A DNA stretch of 64,000 bases from Planococcus sp. ISL-109 (GTDB taxonomy: Bacteria; Bacillota; Bacilli; Bacillales_A; Planococcaceae). The stretch lies in assembly GCF_018613655.1 (NCBI RefSeq), contig NZ_JAGGPW010000003.1, positions 87,780-151,779 on the forward strand, written 5' to 3'. Shown one piece after another: positions 52,918-61,725 of the stretch. Made by a program: the position numbers and the translations under genes. A model generated the notes under the pieces. The model was not told the origin of the DNA and searched no databases. It worked only from the letters and a program-made list of their open reading frames with translations. Position 1 is the stretch's first letter. Each line of letters begins with the position of its first letter.

Positions 52918-53856
52918 TCATTCGAGCGGCCGCGCAAAAACAGGCGGCAGCTCCGCCAAGAGGCGCTTGCGGTATTGCTCGTATTGCTGCGGTAATTTCA
53001 ACTCTTCACCAAGCGCTGTCGGGTGCTCATCAATTGCGAAGCCCGGCGGATCGGTCGCAATCTCAAAGAGCAGATCGCCGTATTCGCGGAAATAAATCGA
53101 CCGGAAATAATTCCGGTCCTGCACCGGCGTCACGCCTAAGCCATAAGCTTCCACGCGGTTTTTCCATTCCAGCTGATCGACCTCATTGTCTGCGCGGAAG
53201 GCGATATGATGGACCGTTCCCACACCCATCTGCCCTGCTCCAACGCGGCTCTGTTTGACGTCCAGCACATTGCCGATCGCACTGTCAGAGACAAATCGGA
53301 CATAATCCCCGTGCTCTTCTGTCCGGGTGAAACCGATGACCTCTTCCAATAATTCCGCCGTTTTCATTGCATTTGCGGTAAAGAGGACAGCTCCGGCAAA
53401 GCCTTTAATGGCGGTTTCGACCGTGATGCCATCGCCAAACCAGCCACTTGCTTCCCCGTCCCGGCGCTCGACAAGCTCAATCTGGAGCCCATGAGGATCT
53501 TTAAAGCGCAAATACAGTTCACCGAAACGTTCGAGTTCTTCCACTTGGACATTTCGCGCTTCCAGCCGGTCGCGCCAAAACCCTAACGCGCCTTCTGGTA
53601 CCGCAAAAGCCGTGACCCCTACCTGCCCATCGCCCACTTTCCCTTGATATGCTTTGCCCCAAGGAAAGAAGGTCATGATTGTTCCGGGAGCGCCTTGGTC
53701 GTTGCCGAAATACAAATGATAGGTGCCTAGATCATCAAAGTTCACCGTTTTTTTGACGAGCCGCATACCGAGCACACCTGCATAAAAATCGGTGTTTTCC
53801 TGCGCTGCTCCAACAATGGCGGTAATGTGATGAATGCCTTTTGATTTTTCGCCCAT
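52918..53856 (-). CDS. VOC-family ring-cleaving dioxygenase (MhqO/MhqA-like)
   Basis: 312 residues with two glyoxalase-like VOC modules: KGIHHITAIVGAAQENTDFYAGVLGMRLVKK (metal His) and VGTVHHIAFRADNEVD (second His), with the metal Glu in the YGDLLFEIATDPPGF segment. Such Fe(II) dioxygenases in Bacillus (MhqA, MhqO) act on hydroquinones and are induced by quinone stress. AAAGGGAG precedes the ATG. A GATAT-type palindrome lies just upstream. No MhqR-like regulator is in view. Confidence 0.9.
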   Translation of the reverse strand: MGEKSKGIHHITAIVGAAQENTDFYAGVLGMRLVKKTVNFDDLGTYHLYFGNDQGAPGTIMTFFPWGKAYQGKVGDGQVGVTAFAVPEGALGFWRDRLEARNVQVEELERFGELYLRFKDPHGLQIELVERRDGEASGWFGDGITVETAIKGFAGAVLFTANAMKTAELLEEVIGFTRTEEHGDYVRFVSDSAIGNVLDVKQSRVGAGQMGVGTVHHIAFRADNEVDQLEWKNRVEAYGLGVTPVQDRNYFRSIYFREYGDLLFEIATDPPGFAIDEHPTALGEELKLPQQYEQYRKRLLAELPPVFARPLE

Positions 53857-53877
53857 ACGTGTTCTCTCCCTTTTTTT

Positions 53878-53894
53878 GATATCCTTATCATATC
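53878..53894 (-). promoter_or_regulatory. GATAT palindrome at the dioxygenase promoter
   Basis: GATATCCTTATCATATC has arms GATAT/ATATC separated by 7 bases. On the minus strand it overlaps a possible -10 TATGAT (53892-53887). It does not match the MhqR box known to me, but could be an operator. Confidence 0.4.
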
Positions 53895-53922
53895 ACGGCA
53901 ACCAGTTCCTGCGCTCTGCAGC

Positions 53923-54663
53923 TTAATCCGGCCGTTGGTCTTTCCATTCCTTCTGCTGTTTTTTCGTTAGTTCTTCTGCTTCTTTCAACTCTTTCTTATC
54001 TTTACGTTTACTTCTTTCAATATCGGCTTTTTCACGTAGTTCCTTTTCCTGCTGCGCCGCCGAATCACTCGAACCCTCCTCTTCGACTATCTCTTTTTGC
54101 TGTTCTTTCAGTTCATCTACTTTTTCCATTTCTTCTTCGTATTGCTCTTCCACTTGGGTCGTTGAAGGCAAAAACGGCTCCTCGTTGTGATCGGTGCGTC
54201 TGCCATAGCGCAGCATCTCGTAGATGATCATGCCGTTATTCGGCATGCCGTTCGCGGTTTTCATCGGTATTGCATCAAACAAGACAAAATAAAATCCGTA
54301 AAATACGAAGCGGTCCCAGAATGTCCGGTAATCATCCAATAATCCGTTTGCGAGCATCGCGTTGACCACCACTGCAACGATGACATTCGCCAATATCGGC
54401 CCCACATATAATAAAATATACGCAAATTTGCTTTTCCGCTTTAAATCATCGTAAGCAAACCAACTATATAAATGATAATATTTCCTCACATCAAACATGC
54501 CGACCTTAAAGACCCGCGGGCCTGAGCCGATCGTTAACCGTGGATTTTTTACGCCAAGCAAGAAACTAACGATCAAATAGCCTAATTCTCGAATAAATAC
54601 AACGACTGGCAAAATAATAAATGCAGAAATAATTAAGGCTACCAAATCACTTAACCCAAACAT
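53923..54663 (-). CDS. M50-like membrane protein lacking the catalytic HExxH
   Basis: 246 residues. The first 150 resemble a site-2-protease-type membrane core: a hydrophobic helix containing VVFIRELGYLIVSFLLGVKNPRL, then IGSGPRVF (a GxGP motif of the family), more membrane helices and a late DAIPMKTANGMPNNG loop. The place of HExxH is filled by R25-E-L-G-Y29, so zinc cleavage is unlikely. The last 90 residues are a charged coiled coil rich in Glu, Lys and Gln. The ATG at 54663 has GAGGAGGG upstream. Relationship to M50 is inferred from pattern. Confidence 0.65.
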   Translation of the reverse strand: MFGLSDLVALIISAFIILPVVVFIRELGYLIVSFLLGVKNPRLTIGSGPRVFKVGMFDVRKYYHLYSWFAYDDLKRKSKFAYILLYVGPILANVIVAVVVNAMLANGLLDDYRTFWDRFVFYGFYFVLFDAIPMKTANGMPNNGMIIYEMLRYGRRTDHNEEPFLPSTTQVEEQYEEEMEKVDELKEQQKEIVEEEGSSDSAAQQEKELREKADIERSKRKDKKELKEAEELTKKQQKEWKDQRPD

Positions 54664-54865
54664 TGAAACCCTCCTCAGGATCTTTACTAGCCAAAAGGCC
54701 TCACATTTAAATACCCACTTTATCAGCACCCGAACCCTTTGTACCTTACAGTTGCATTGCAGTTTCATGACAGTCAATGCTTTGAGGACAAATCCGCCAC
54801 ATGATAAGATAGCACTTACCTTATTAGAAATCCCGGCATATTCGCCGCACAAAGGATGTTGGAGC

Positions 54866-55861
54866 ATGTACCGCAAAAACCTGGCCAATAAAAAAATAAT
54901 CAGTGCGCTTGGAGTGGTATTGCTCGCTTGGGCAGGGTTTGTCTTTGCAGACCGCTATATTGAAGAGTCTCCAATGGCCTCGCCGATCATCGGGTCGGCT
55001 ATTTACAGCCCGCCTCCGAATATTGCAGAAGTCGTTTCGCAAGTAGAAGTGGTGAAAGATATCCGCTACCATGAATCCGACAATGCGTTCATGGATTTCT
55101 ACTACCCGAAAGACGCAACCGGCCCGCTGCCGGTCGTGTTGTGGATCCACGGCGGCGGCTTTATCGGTGGCTCCAAAGATAGCCGCCAAGATTATGGCAT
55201 GGTGCTCGCGAACGAGGGCTATTTAGTCGCCAATATCGACTACGCGCTGGCACCTGGACAATTATATCCAGGTCCCGTCATTCAGGCCAATGAAGCGCTG
55301 AGGTTTCTGCAGCAGAGCGCAGCCCAGTACGGCGGTGACATGAAGCGGATTTTTGTCGGCGGCGATTCTGCCGGAGCCCAAATCGCCAGCCAGCTTGCTG
55401 CACTTCAATCCAACCCGGCTCTTGCTGAAACGATGAATTTGGCCCCTGCTGTTTCTTCAGAACAATTGCGCGGGGCATTATTGTTTTGTGGCTTATATGA
55501 TATGCAAACCGTACGAGACTCCGGATTCCCGAACATCGATTTCTTCTTGAACGCCTATACCGGCGCGGAAAGCTTCGAGGCATTCGGCAATATCCACGAA
55601 ATGTCGACGATCCAGCACGTGACATCGGATTATCCCGATGTTTTCATTTCAGCAGGTGATGCCGATCCGCTCGAACCGCAATCGGTCGCGCTCGCTGATA
55701 GCTTGCGCTTTAGGGGCGTCGATGTCACCGATGTCTTTTTCCGGGATACGGATAAAAACTTAAAGCACGAATACCAGTACGCTTTAGATACGAATGACGG
55801 CCAGGAGACACTCGGTAAAACACTCGACTTCCTGCTTGAAAAAAGCCAGCCGGCACAATAA
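54866..55861 (+). CDS. Alpha/beta hydrolase (HSL/esterase type), membrane-anchored
   Basis: 331 residues. An N-terminal signal anchor (about 8-28) is followed by an esterase domain: oxyanion HGGG at 95-98, nucleophile Ser168 in GDSAG, Asp in SAGDADPLEP and His in the KHEYQYAL segment. It should hydrolyse short esters outside the membrane. The ATG at 54866 is chosen because AAAGGATG lies 7 bases upstream; the frame is open 38 codons further without support. It diverges from the M50-like gene. Confidence 0.88.
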   Translation: MYRKNLANKKIISALGVVLLAWAGFVFADRYIEESPMASPIIGSAIYSPPPNIAEVVSQVEVVKDIRYHESDNAFMDFYYPKDATGPLPVVLWIHGGGFIGGSKDSRQDYGMVLANEGYLVANIDYALAPGQLYPGPVIQANEALRFLQQSAAQYGGDMKRIFVGGDSAGAQIASQLAALQSNPALAETMNLAPAVSSEQLRGALLFCGLYDMQTVRDSGFPNIDFFLNAYTGAESFEAFGNIHEMSTIQHVTSDYPDVFISAGDADPLEPQSVALADSLRFRGVDVTDVFFRDTDKNLKHEYQYALDTNDGQETLGKTLDFLLEKSQPAQ

Positions 55862-55909
55862 AAAGCTGTCCCGACCGCCTCGATTTGGCAGTTGGAACAG
55901 CTTTTTTGT
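55860..55909 (+). terminator. Terminator of the esterase gene
   Basis: AAAAAGCTGT pairs with ACAGCTTTTT around a 26-base loop, followed by T's. Confidence 0.75.
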
Positions 55910-55987
55910 TGTTAAATGAAGTGTGCCGGTATGCTTGGACTGCTTGCGAGAGAAATCGACGTGCCCCTTAAATCCTGCTATGGCCTT

Positions 55988-56398
55988 TTATTGCCGTTTT
56001 TCGTCCGGATCCCGCAAATGTGCTTCAAGCGTTGAACGGATATCCGCTGGAATCGGTTCTGCTTGTTGGACGCCTAAATTGAAGTTTACGTAAACCGCTT
56101 TGTTTTTTGCACATAAACGCTCTTCCTGGTAAATCTCTTCGTATAATTCCAGGCTGCTATTGCCGATGCGCTCTACCCAAGTGTGTACTTCGGCATCTTT
56201 GCCGAAATAAATCTGCCCGGTAAATTCGAGCGTCATTTTGACGATGACCATTTTCCAGTTTGCGAAATCATGGTCCGGCGTAAACAATTCGAAGAGCGGG
56301 TTGCGCCCCGCTTCGAACCAGACCGGCAAAACCGTATTGTTGATATGCCCAACCGCATCCGTCTCGGACACACGTGGCGTGATCGTTGTTTTATACAT
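55988..56398 (-). CDS. Acyl-CoA thioesterase (4HBT hotdog)
   Basis: 136 residues with the 4-hydroxybenzoyl-CoA thioesterase pattern: TITPRVSETDAVGHINNTVLPVWFEAGR, where Asp in SETDAVGH is the usual catalytic residue, then a long helix and LEFTGQIYFGKDAEV. It cleaves acyl-CoA thioesters. The ATG at 56398 has AAGGAGTG upstream. Confidence 0.87.
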   Translation of the reverse strand: MYKTTITPRVSETDAVGHINNTVLPVWFEAGRNPLFELFTPDHDFANWKMVIVKMTLEFTGQIYFGKDAEVHTWVERIGNSSLELYEEIYQEERLCAKNKAVYVNFNLGVQQAEPIPADIRSTLEAHLRDPDEKRQ

Positions 56399-56423
56399 GG
56401 CTACACTCCTTATCAACTGGAAT

Positions 56424-56455
56424 AGAAAAGACGTCTCTAGAAAGAGACGCCTTTT
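56424..56455 (-). terminator. Terminator after proline dehydrogenase copy 2
   Basis: CGTCTCT (56432-56438) pairs with AGAGACG (56443-56449). On the minus strand it is followed by TTTTC. Confidence 0.7.
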
Positions 56456-56469
56456 GCTTATCCCGCTTT

Positions 56470-56575
56470 AACGGTCCGTTAGACTCCCACTTCTCAAGTG
56501 GGAGAGCAACCGTAAAAGTCCGATTGGATCAACTAACAATCAGCGGGGATGAAGCCCCCACTGATTGAAGTTTCT
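56470..56575 (-). repeat. Two-hairpin element related to the repeat at 20479
   Basis: Contains CTCCCACTT/AAGTGGGAG (56484-56504) and CAATCAG...CTGATTG (56537-56567) with a GGGG/CCCC inner stem. Read on the minus strand it carries ACTTTTACGG followed by CTCCCACTT and GAGAAG...GGGAG, as in the inverted repeat at 20479-20522. The two may be copies of a small mobile or structured element. It begins immediately downstream of the second proline dehydrogenase. Confidence 0.5.
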
Positions 56576-56577
56576 CT

Positions 56578-57549
56578 TTACTTGCGTTTTTTGGTTGCGC
56601 GGCCGAGGATGAATGCTCCAGCCAGCGCTCCGATGGCGATATTGTTCTTTTTCGTGAACACTTGCTTGAAGACGAGATTCAAGTTTTGCGGGCGCTCTGC
56701 GAGACGGCGCATGAAATATGCATACCAGTCATCACCGAACGGCACGTATGTGCAGAAATTATAGCCTTTATTGGCAAGTTCCCGCTGTAGATCTTTGCGG
56801 AAGCCATAAAGCATCTGGAATTCAAATTTATCATAGGAAATATCGTGCTCTTTTATAAAAGCCTCGACATGATTGATGATGTTATGATCATGAGTCGCGA
56901 TTGATGTGAACTTCCCATTCAGCAAATGATATTCGATGAGCTTGATGAAGTTCTCGTCGATTTCTTCGCGTGTCTGGTAGGCCACTTCCGCCGGCTCTTT
57001 GTAAGCACCTTTGACGATGCGCATGCGCAAATCTTTATGTTTCTGCAAATCGTCCATCGCACGGAAGAAATACGCCTGAATGACGGTTCCGACATTATCA
57101 TACTCGTTCGTCAGCGCATCCAAAAGATCATACGAAGACTGAACGTGTCCATAATGTTCCATGTCAATATTGATATGCATATTATAGTTATGGGCTAGTG
57201 CCACAATGTTTTTTAAGTTTTCCAAACAGAAATCATAGTCGATATCCAATCCGAGCTGGGTCGGTTTCAGGGAAATATGAGCGTCGACACCATGCGTATG
57301 GATGCTTTCAATCATTTCCATGATGTTTTCTTTCGCGTCAAGCGCTGATTCTTTCTCAAATACGAATTCACCCAGGTTATCTACTGTTGCGCTGATTCCT
57401 TGCACATTCAAGTCCCGGATACTTTTAATGGTCTCTTCGATATTGGTCCCGGCCACTACGGTCTGAGCGCCCAATTTCAAGCCGTACTTTTTGGCCGCAG
57501 CCGTAAGGAGACGGTTTTGAGACAAGCCGATAAACACATCTTTTAACAT
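56578..57549 (-). CDS. Proline dehydrogenase (copy 2, with C-terminal hydrophobic tail)
   Basis: 323 residues, a clear paralogue of the protein at 51955: DNLGEFVFEKE, ISLKPTQLGLD, NIDMEHYGH, IQAYFFRAMDDL, RMRIVKGAYKE, SIATHDHNII, EFQMLYGFRK and VPFGDDWYAYFMRRLAERPQN. After the catalytic core it has an added IAIGALAGAFILGRATKKRK, a hydrophobic helix plus basic end that may touch the membrane and that copy 1 lacks. The ATG at 57549 has AGGAGGGG upstream. The two copies may serve different conditions. Confidence 0.94.
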   Translation of the reverse strand: MLKDVFIGLSQNRLLTAAAKKYGLKLGAQTVVAGTNIEETIKSIRDLNVQGISATVDNLGEFVFEKESALDAKENIMEMIESIHTHGVDAHISLKPTQLGLDIDYDFCLENLKNIVALAHNYNMHINIDMEHYGHVQSSYDLLDALTNEYDNVGTVIQAYFFRAMDDLQKHKDLRMRIVKGAYKEPAEVAYQTREEIDENFIKLIEYHLLNGKFTSIATHDHNIINHVEAFIKEHDISYDKFEFQMLYGFRKDLQRELANKGYNFCTYVPFGDDWYAYFMRRLAERPQNLNLVFKQVFTKKNNIAIGALAGAFILGRATKKRK

Positions 57550-57778
57550 TGGTTTCCCCTCCTGATACCATTCAACTGCGTTGATTTTCAACAGTCCCAA
57601 AAAAGGCCATGCCTCGAACGTTGTCAACACCATTCATTGTAGTCTTTTTCGCTTCACTATGCATCATAATTTTTTCACAGTTTGCAGTGTTTAAAATACT
57701 TTTTCTAAAACAGGTCAAAAAATGGACAAAAGTGGCGAAATGGCCGGAGATTTCCAAGGTGTCCGTCACTTTCACCCC

Positions 57779-58276
57779 TTACTTATTCAACTTCCAGAAC
57801 GAATAATTCAATCCGAGCGCAAATGCCACCCATCCGATATACGGAATCATCAAACCGCCAGCCAGGTGATCTGCTTGGTAAAACCGATATGTCGTCCACG
57901 TGATCGCACCGAGGAGTACCGCCATTTCAATGAGCGCCGTTCCCCGAAGCTCCCACTTAAAGAACAGAAACGACCATAAGAAATTGAGGCCGAGCTGGAT
58001 TTCATAAGGGGCAAGCACTTCCCGCTCCTTGCCGTACGGTTTGGATTTTTCTTCAGCCCGGTATTTCGCGACGCCCATCATTTTATAAAGGCTTGTCCAA
58101 ACGATAGGAAAGATCCACCCGGGCGGCGCAAACGACGGGCTTTTCAAGCGCCGGTATTGTTCGCGCGTATTTCGGTTTGCGAGCGCACCGACGATCGATC
58201 CGCCGACGACCGGAATCAGGATGCTTTTAGCCAGGTTTTTGGCGTGTATACGCCCATTGACTGATGCAACTTCCAT
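57779..58276 (-). CDS. tspO: TspO/MBR family protein
   Basis: 165 residues with five membrane segments in the TspO pattern: SILIPVVGGSIVGAL, SPSFAPPGWIFPIVWTSLYKMMG, LGLNFLWSFLFF, and WVAFALGLNYSFWKLN. TspO binds porphyrins and is linked to stress responses. GAAGGAGGAG precedes the ATG, 15 bases after the DUF4139 gene, so it is co-transcribed with it. Confidence 0.93.
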   Translation of the reverse strand: MEVASVNGRIHAKNLAKSILIPVVGGSIVGALANRNTREQYRRLKSPSFAPPGWIFPIVWTSLYKMMGVAKYRAEEKSKPYGKEREVLAPYEIQLGLNFLWSFLFFKWELRGTALIEMAVLLGAITWTTYRFYQADHLAGGLMIPYIGWVAFALGLNYSFWKLNK

Positions 58277-58291
58277 ATTGCTCTCCTCCTT

Positions 58292-59584
58292 CTAATAGAC
58301 TCGTTCTTCAGCACGTTTGTCGACTTTATAGGTGAATTCCAATTCAACGGTCGTTGCCGGCTGGACCCGGATGATAAATTCCACTTCCGAGCTGCTTTGA
58401 CGTTCATAGTCATGAGTAGAAGATTCCATCTCCCATACCCGCTCATAAATGGCATGGTTGACAAAAACCCGGGTGCTGCCCACTTTCCTGTTCTCGAGCT
58501 CGTACACATAAGTGATGTATTCATGGACCCCATGCTTTTCGCGTAGTTTTTCATAGCTTTTGCTTTCGATATCGAGTGCTTTGCCGATATCGACGCGTAC
58601 ATTTTTGCTGACTGCGGTGTGGTCGATATGATCTTCCCCTGTGAAAAATACTTCACCGAAATCTCCAGATTCGTACACCTTCACCAACCCTTCCGGCAGT
58701 GGCATGCCGAGGCCGTTTTCTTCAGTATTCGGAAACTCCAGCTCGACCTTGGCGTATGTATCGCCAGCACGTATATGATAGGTCCGCTTGAAATCACTGC
58801 CCCTAGCCGATAAAAGCGCCAATTGCTTTAGCTGCTCATTCATTACCGTGACCGGCCGGCCGATCCGGTAAACAAACCGCTCGGGCAACGACTCCGTTGC
58901 AATTGACGGAGCTTGCATCCGTGAATATAAGATCCGTGAATCGCCATTACGCATTTCTTCTTCCCTGTGCACCACGCCTGCCACTAACGCAAGCTGCGCA
59001 TTTTCATAATGCGCTCCGCTATGGTTAAGGATTTTCACCCAGCCGTCAAATTGGAATTGCTCGTCTTTGATCTCCAATGTGTAATGGGCATGCCATTCCA
59101 AGCTTTTCGTTAAATACGAAACCATGATTTCCTGGTCCAGTAAGGCAGGTTCAATTTTCCATATGAGTGCGGGCTTCAATAGCAGGCCTTCGGGCAATGC
59201 CGGAAGAATCAACTCGCCTATAGGATCAACGACGATTTCTTTCGTATCGGTCCGTTCGCCGATGATGCATTCCGCTACACTGAGCAAACGTATCTCCATT
59301 TCCTCCCCGGTTTCGGCATTTCGCACATGCACATTCCGGTTGATATAGCGTTCCAATAGCTTCCCTTTGCTGATTAAATCGTAATCGTAGTTCTGCTCCA
59401 GGATATCAAGGCCTTTAACGACAATCGAATCCGTCTCTACCCGTTCTGCGACGTCCATAAATTGCACTTCTTCCACCGCTTGTTCTGATTTTAAATATCT
59501 CATTTCCCGGACCAGTGCGAATCCTCCAGTGTAGGCTACCACCGACAAGTTTTTTTGCTGACGCCGTGCAGACTGCAGTTTCAT
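58292..59584 (-). CDS. DUF4139 domain protein
   Basis: 430 residues. The mid-part KSLEWHAHYTLEIKDEQFQF and the long C-terminal beta-sandwich (KVELEFPNTEENGLGMPLPE, then VEFIIRVQPATTVELEFTYK) match the DUF4139 family, whose function is unknown. There is no signal peptide or membrane helix, so it is predicted cytoplasmic. AAAGGAG precedes the ATG. It forms a two-gene unit with tspO. Confidence 0.85.
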   Translation of the reverse strand: MKLQSARRQQKNLSVVAYTGGFALVREMRYLKSEQAVEEVQFMDVAERVETDSIVVKGLDILEQNYDYDLISKGKLLERYINRNVHVRNAETGEEMEIRLLSVAECIIGERTDTKEIVVDPIGELILPALPEGLLLKPALIWKIEPALLDQEIMVSYLTKSLEWHAHYTLEIKDEQFQFDGWVKILNHSGAHYENAQLALVAGVVHREEEMRNGDSRILYSRMQAPSIATESLPERFVYRIGRPVTVMNEQLKQLALLSARGSDFKRTYHIRAGDTYAKVELEFPNTEENGLGMPLPEGLVKVYESGDFGEVFFTGEDHIDHTAVSKNVRVDIGKALDIESKSYEKLREKHGVHEYITYVYELENRKVGSTRVFVNHAIYERVWEMESSTHDYERQSSSEVEFIIRVQPATTVELEFTYKVDKRAEERVY

Positions 59585-59694
59585 GACAACCGCTCCTTTT
59601 TGAATCGACTATTCATCCTATGCTATTTCTTTTACCTTAGCACATTTGACACGGACCCACCCATTATTAATTGAATATTCAGTTATGAAAAAAG

Positions 59695-59730
59695 AAAAAA
59701 CCCACTCCGGAAATCATCTTCCGAAATGAG
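59695..59730 (-). terminator. Terminator whose loop contains a stop codon
   Basis: On the minus strand CTCATTTCGGAA pairs (three G-U) with TTTCCGGAGTGGG, followed by TTTTTTC. The TGA of the small gene (59714-59716) is in the loop. Confidence 0.75.
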
Positions 59731-59935
59731 CTTTTAAATAAACAATCGTTTCCATGCGCGCCTGTTCCGTCAGCGGCGACTTCTTTTCATGGATCAATTC
59801 ACCGTACAACAAGTCGCCCAAGAAGCGCACTTCGCCGATGGCTTGTTTTTCGGTCTCACCGTCTATGACAGTCAGCTGAATGTAGAGCGATTGCTCCCGC
59901 TCTACATAATCCATAATTTGAACCGTCGTCTTCAT
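59714..59935 (-). CDS. Small protein coupled to fhs, unknown function
   Basis: 73 residues, beta-rich at the start (VQIMDYVEREQSLYIQLTVI), ending ARMETIVYLKAHFGR. Its ATG overlaps the fhs stop by one base (TAATG), so it is translated by coupling; there is no independent ribosome site. No family recognised. It ends inside its terminator. Confidence 0.7.
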   Translation of the reverse strand: MKTTVQIMDYVEREQSLYIQLTVIDGETEKQAIGEVRFLGDLLYGELIHEKKSPLTEQARMETIVYLKAHFGR

Positions 59936-61599
59936 TAGAATAGTCCGAGCGCTTGCCCGTCTTCTGAGACGTCCATATTGAGTGCAGCGGGAGTTTTGGG
60001 AAGTCCTGGCATCGTCATAATATCACCGGTTAAACAGACGATGAAGCCTGCTCCGAGTTTCGGGATCAATTCACGGATCGTCACCGTGAAGCCTTCCGGC
60101 CGCCCGAGCAGTTTCGGCTGATCCGATAATGAATACTGGGTCTTCGCCATGCAGATTGGCAATGAATCCCAGCCGTATTTCTTTAGCTCAGCCAATTGCT
60201 TCTGCGCCTTATCCGTCAGCTGAACATCCGCGCCGCCGTAAACTTTCTGCACGATGGTCCGCAGCTTTTCTTCGACCGAGTCTTCCTCTGCGTATAAATA
60301 AGTGAAATCTGCGCCTCTTTCAAGTTGGCGTTTGACGAGTTCCGCCAATTGAAGTCCGCCAGCGCCGCCTTTTCCCCATACTTCCGTCAGCGCAATCGCC
60401 ACTCGTTCCGTTTCTGCCCAGTTCATCACTTGCGCAAGCTCAGCTTCGCTATCACCCGTGAAGCGGTTCAATGCGACGACCGGCTCAATCCCGAATTGAC
60501 GGATGGTTTCCACGTGTTTCGCCAAGTTGACGATGCCGCGTCGCACGGCATCCGCATCTTCGCCGCTGAGTTCTGTTTTATCAACACCGCCGTGCATCTT
60601 CAGCGCACGCACCGTTGCAACGATGACGACCGCATCCGGATGAAAGCCGCCTATTCGTGATTTAATATGCATGAATTTCTCTGCGCCAAGATCCGCCCCG
60701 AATCCCGCTTCAGTTACGACGACATCAGCTAGGCTTCTCGCCGTATTAGTCGCCATCAGGGAATTACAGCCATGGGCGATGTTCGCGAACGGTCCGCCGT
60801 GAATGATTGCCGGTGTCCCTTCGATTGTCTGGACAAGATTCGGCTTGAATGCATCTTTCAACAAAAGTGCGAGCGCTCCCTGCGCTTCCAAGTCCCGGAC
60901 TGTCACCGGTTCGCGGTCGTAAGTGTAGCCGATGACCATGCGCGCGAGGCGCTCTTTCAAATCCGCTCGTGAAGTGGCGAGACACAGCACTGCCATAATT
61001 TCCGAAGCGACCGTAATGTCAAATCCATCTTCGCGCGGAACGCCTTGTGCCGGGCCGCCAAGACCAATCGTCACATGGCGCAGCGCACGGTCATTCATAT
61101 CGAGTGCACGCTTCCACGTAATCCGCCGCGGGTCAATCCGCAACAGATTGCCTTGATGCAGATGGTTATCAATTAATGCCGCCAGCGCGTTGTTGGCTGA
61201 GGTGATGGCATGAATGTCACCAGTGAAATGAAGGTTGATGTCTTCCATCGGCAGCACTTGTGCGTAGCCGCCGCCCGTTGCGCCGCCTTTAACCCCCATG
61301 ACGGGTCCGAGAGAAGGCTCGCGGAGCGCCACCATGACCGACTCACCGCTTCTTTTCAAAGCATCAGCAAGACCGACCGTCACTGTCGATTTCCCTTCGC
61401 CTGCCGGTGTCGGGCTGATTGCCGTAACGAGCACGACTTTCCCTTTAGTGGTCGTCTTCTGCAATTTTGTCACATCGATTTTCGCTTTATATTTCCCGTA
61501 TAATTCCAAAGCGTCTTCCGCAATCCCTGCTTGCTGCGCAATTTCCTGGATCGGCCGGATAGCCGCTCGTTTTGCAATCATCAAATCCGTCATCGCCAT
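59935..61599 (-). CDS. fhs: Formate-tetrahydrofolate ligase
   Basis: 554 residues. The nucleotide-binding block [20 protein letters not shown], the long [20 protein letters not shown] and the conserved [16 protein letters not shown] match the family. It makes 10-formyl-THF from formate, ATP and THF. Starts at 61611, 61599 and 61593 are possible; ATG 61599 fits a weak GGGAA best. The promoter at 61630-61658 is close by. A small coupled gene follows. Confidence 0.94.
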   Translation of the reverse strand: MAMTDLMIAKRAAIRPIQEIAQQAGIAEDALELYGKYKAKIDVTKLQKTTTKGKVVLVTAISPTPAGEGKSTVTVGLADALKRSGESVMVALREPSLGPVMGVKGGATGGGYAQVLPMEDINLHFTGDIHAITSANNALAALIDNHLHQGNLLRIDPRRITWKRALDMNDRALRHVTIGLGGPAQGVPREDGFDITVASEIMAVLCLATSRADLKERLARMVIGYTYDREPVTVRDLEAQGALALLLKDAFKPNLVQTIEGTPAIIHGGPFANIAHGCNSLMATNTARSLADVVVTEAGFGADLGAEKFMHIKSRIGGFHPDAVVIVATVRALKMHGGVDKTELSGEDADAVRRGIVNLAKHVETIRQFGIEPVVALNRFTGDSEAELAQVMNWAETERVAIALTEVWGKGGAGGLQLAELVKRQLERGADFTYLYAEEDSVEEKLRTIVQKVYGGADVQLTDKAQKQLAELKKYGWDSLPICMAKTQYSLSDQPKLLGRPEGFTVTIRELIPKLGAGFIVCLTGDIMTMPGLPKTPAALNMDVSEDGQALGLF

Positions 61600-61629
61600 G
61601 CATTTTCCCAACTTTCAATTTTTCTTCCC

Positions 61630-61658
61630 ATTATAACCCCGCTGAAGAAAAACACCAA
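61630..61658 (-). promoter_or_regulatory. Promoter of fhs
   Basis: On the minus strand TTGGTG (61658-61653), 17-base spacer and TATAAT (61635-61630). Confidence 0.7.
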
Positions 61659-61693
61659 CCTGCCCTTCTTTCCATAAGCTAGATGACAAATTA

Positions 61694-61720
61694 AAAACGC
61701 ACCTGATTTCTCAGGTGCGT
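61694..61720 (-). terminator. Terminator of the repeat-protein gene
   Basis: ACGCACCTGA pairs with TCAGGTGCGT around TTTC, then TTTTT on the minus strand. Confidence 0.9.
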
Positions 61721-61725
61721 AGTCT

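Noticed and set aside
57609-57806. Plus-strand hydrophobic 65-codon frame between the second proline dehydrogenase and tspO
   Set aside because: Ribosome spacing is wrong (AAGG only 2 bases before the ATG) and it runs into tspO on the other strand. AT-rich DNA easily gives hydrophobic chance frames.
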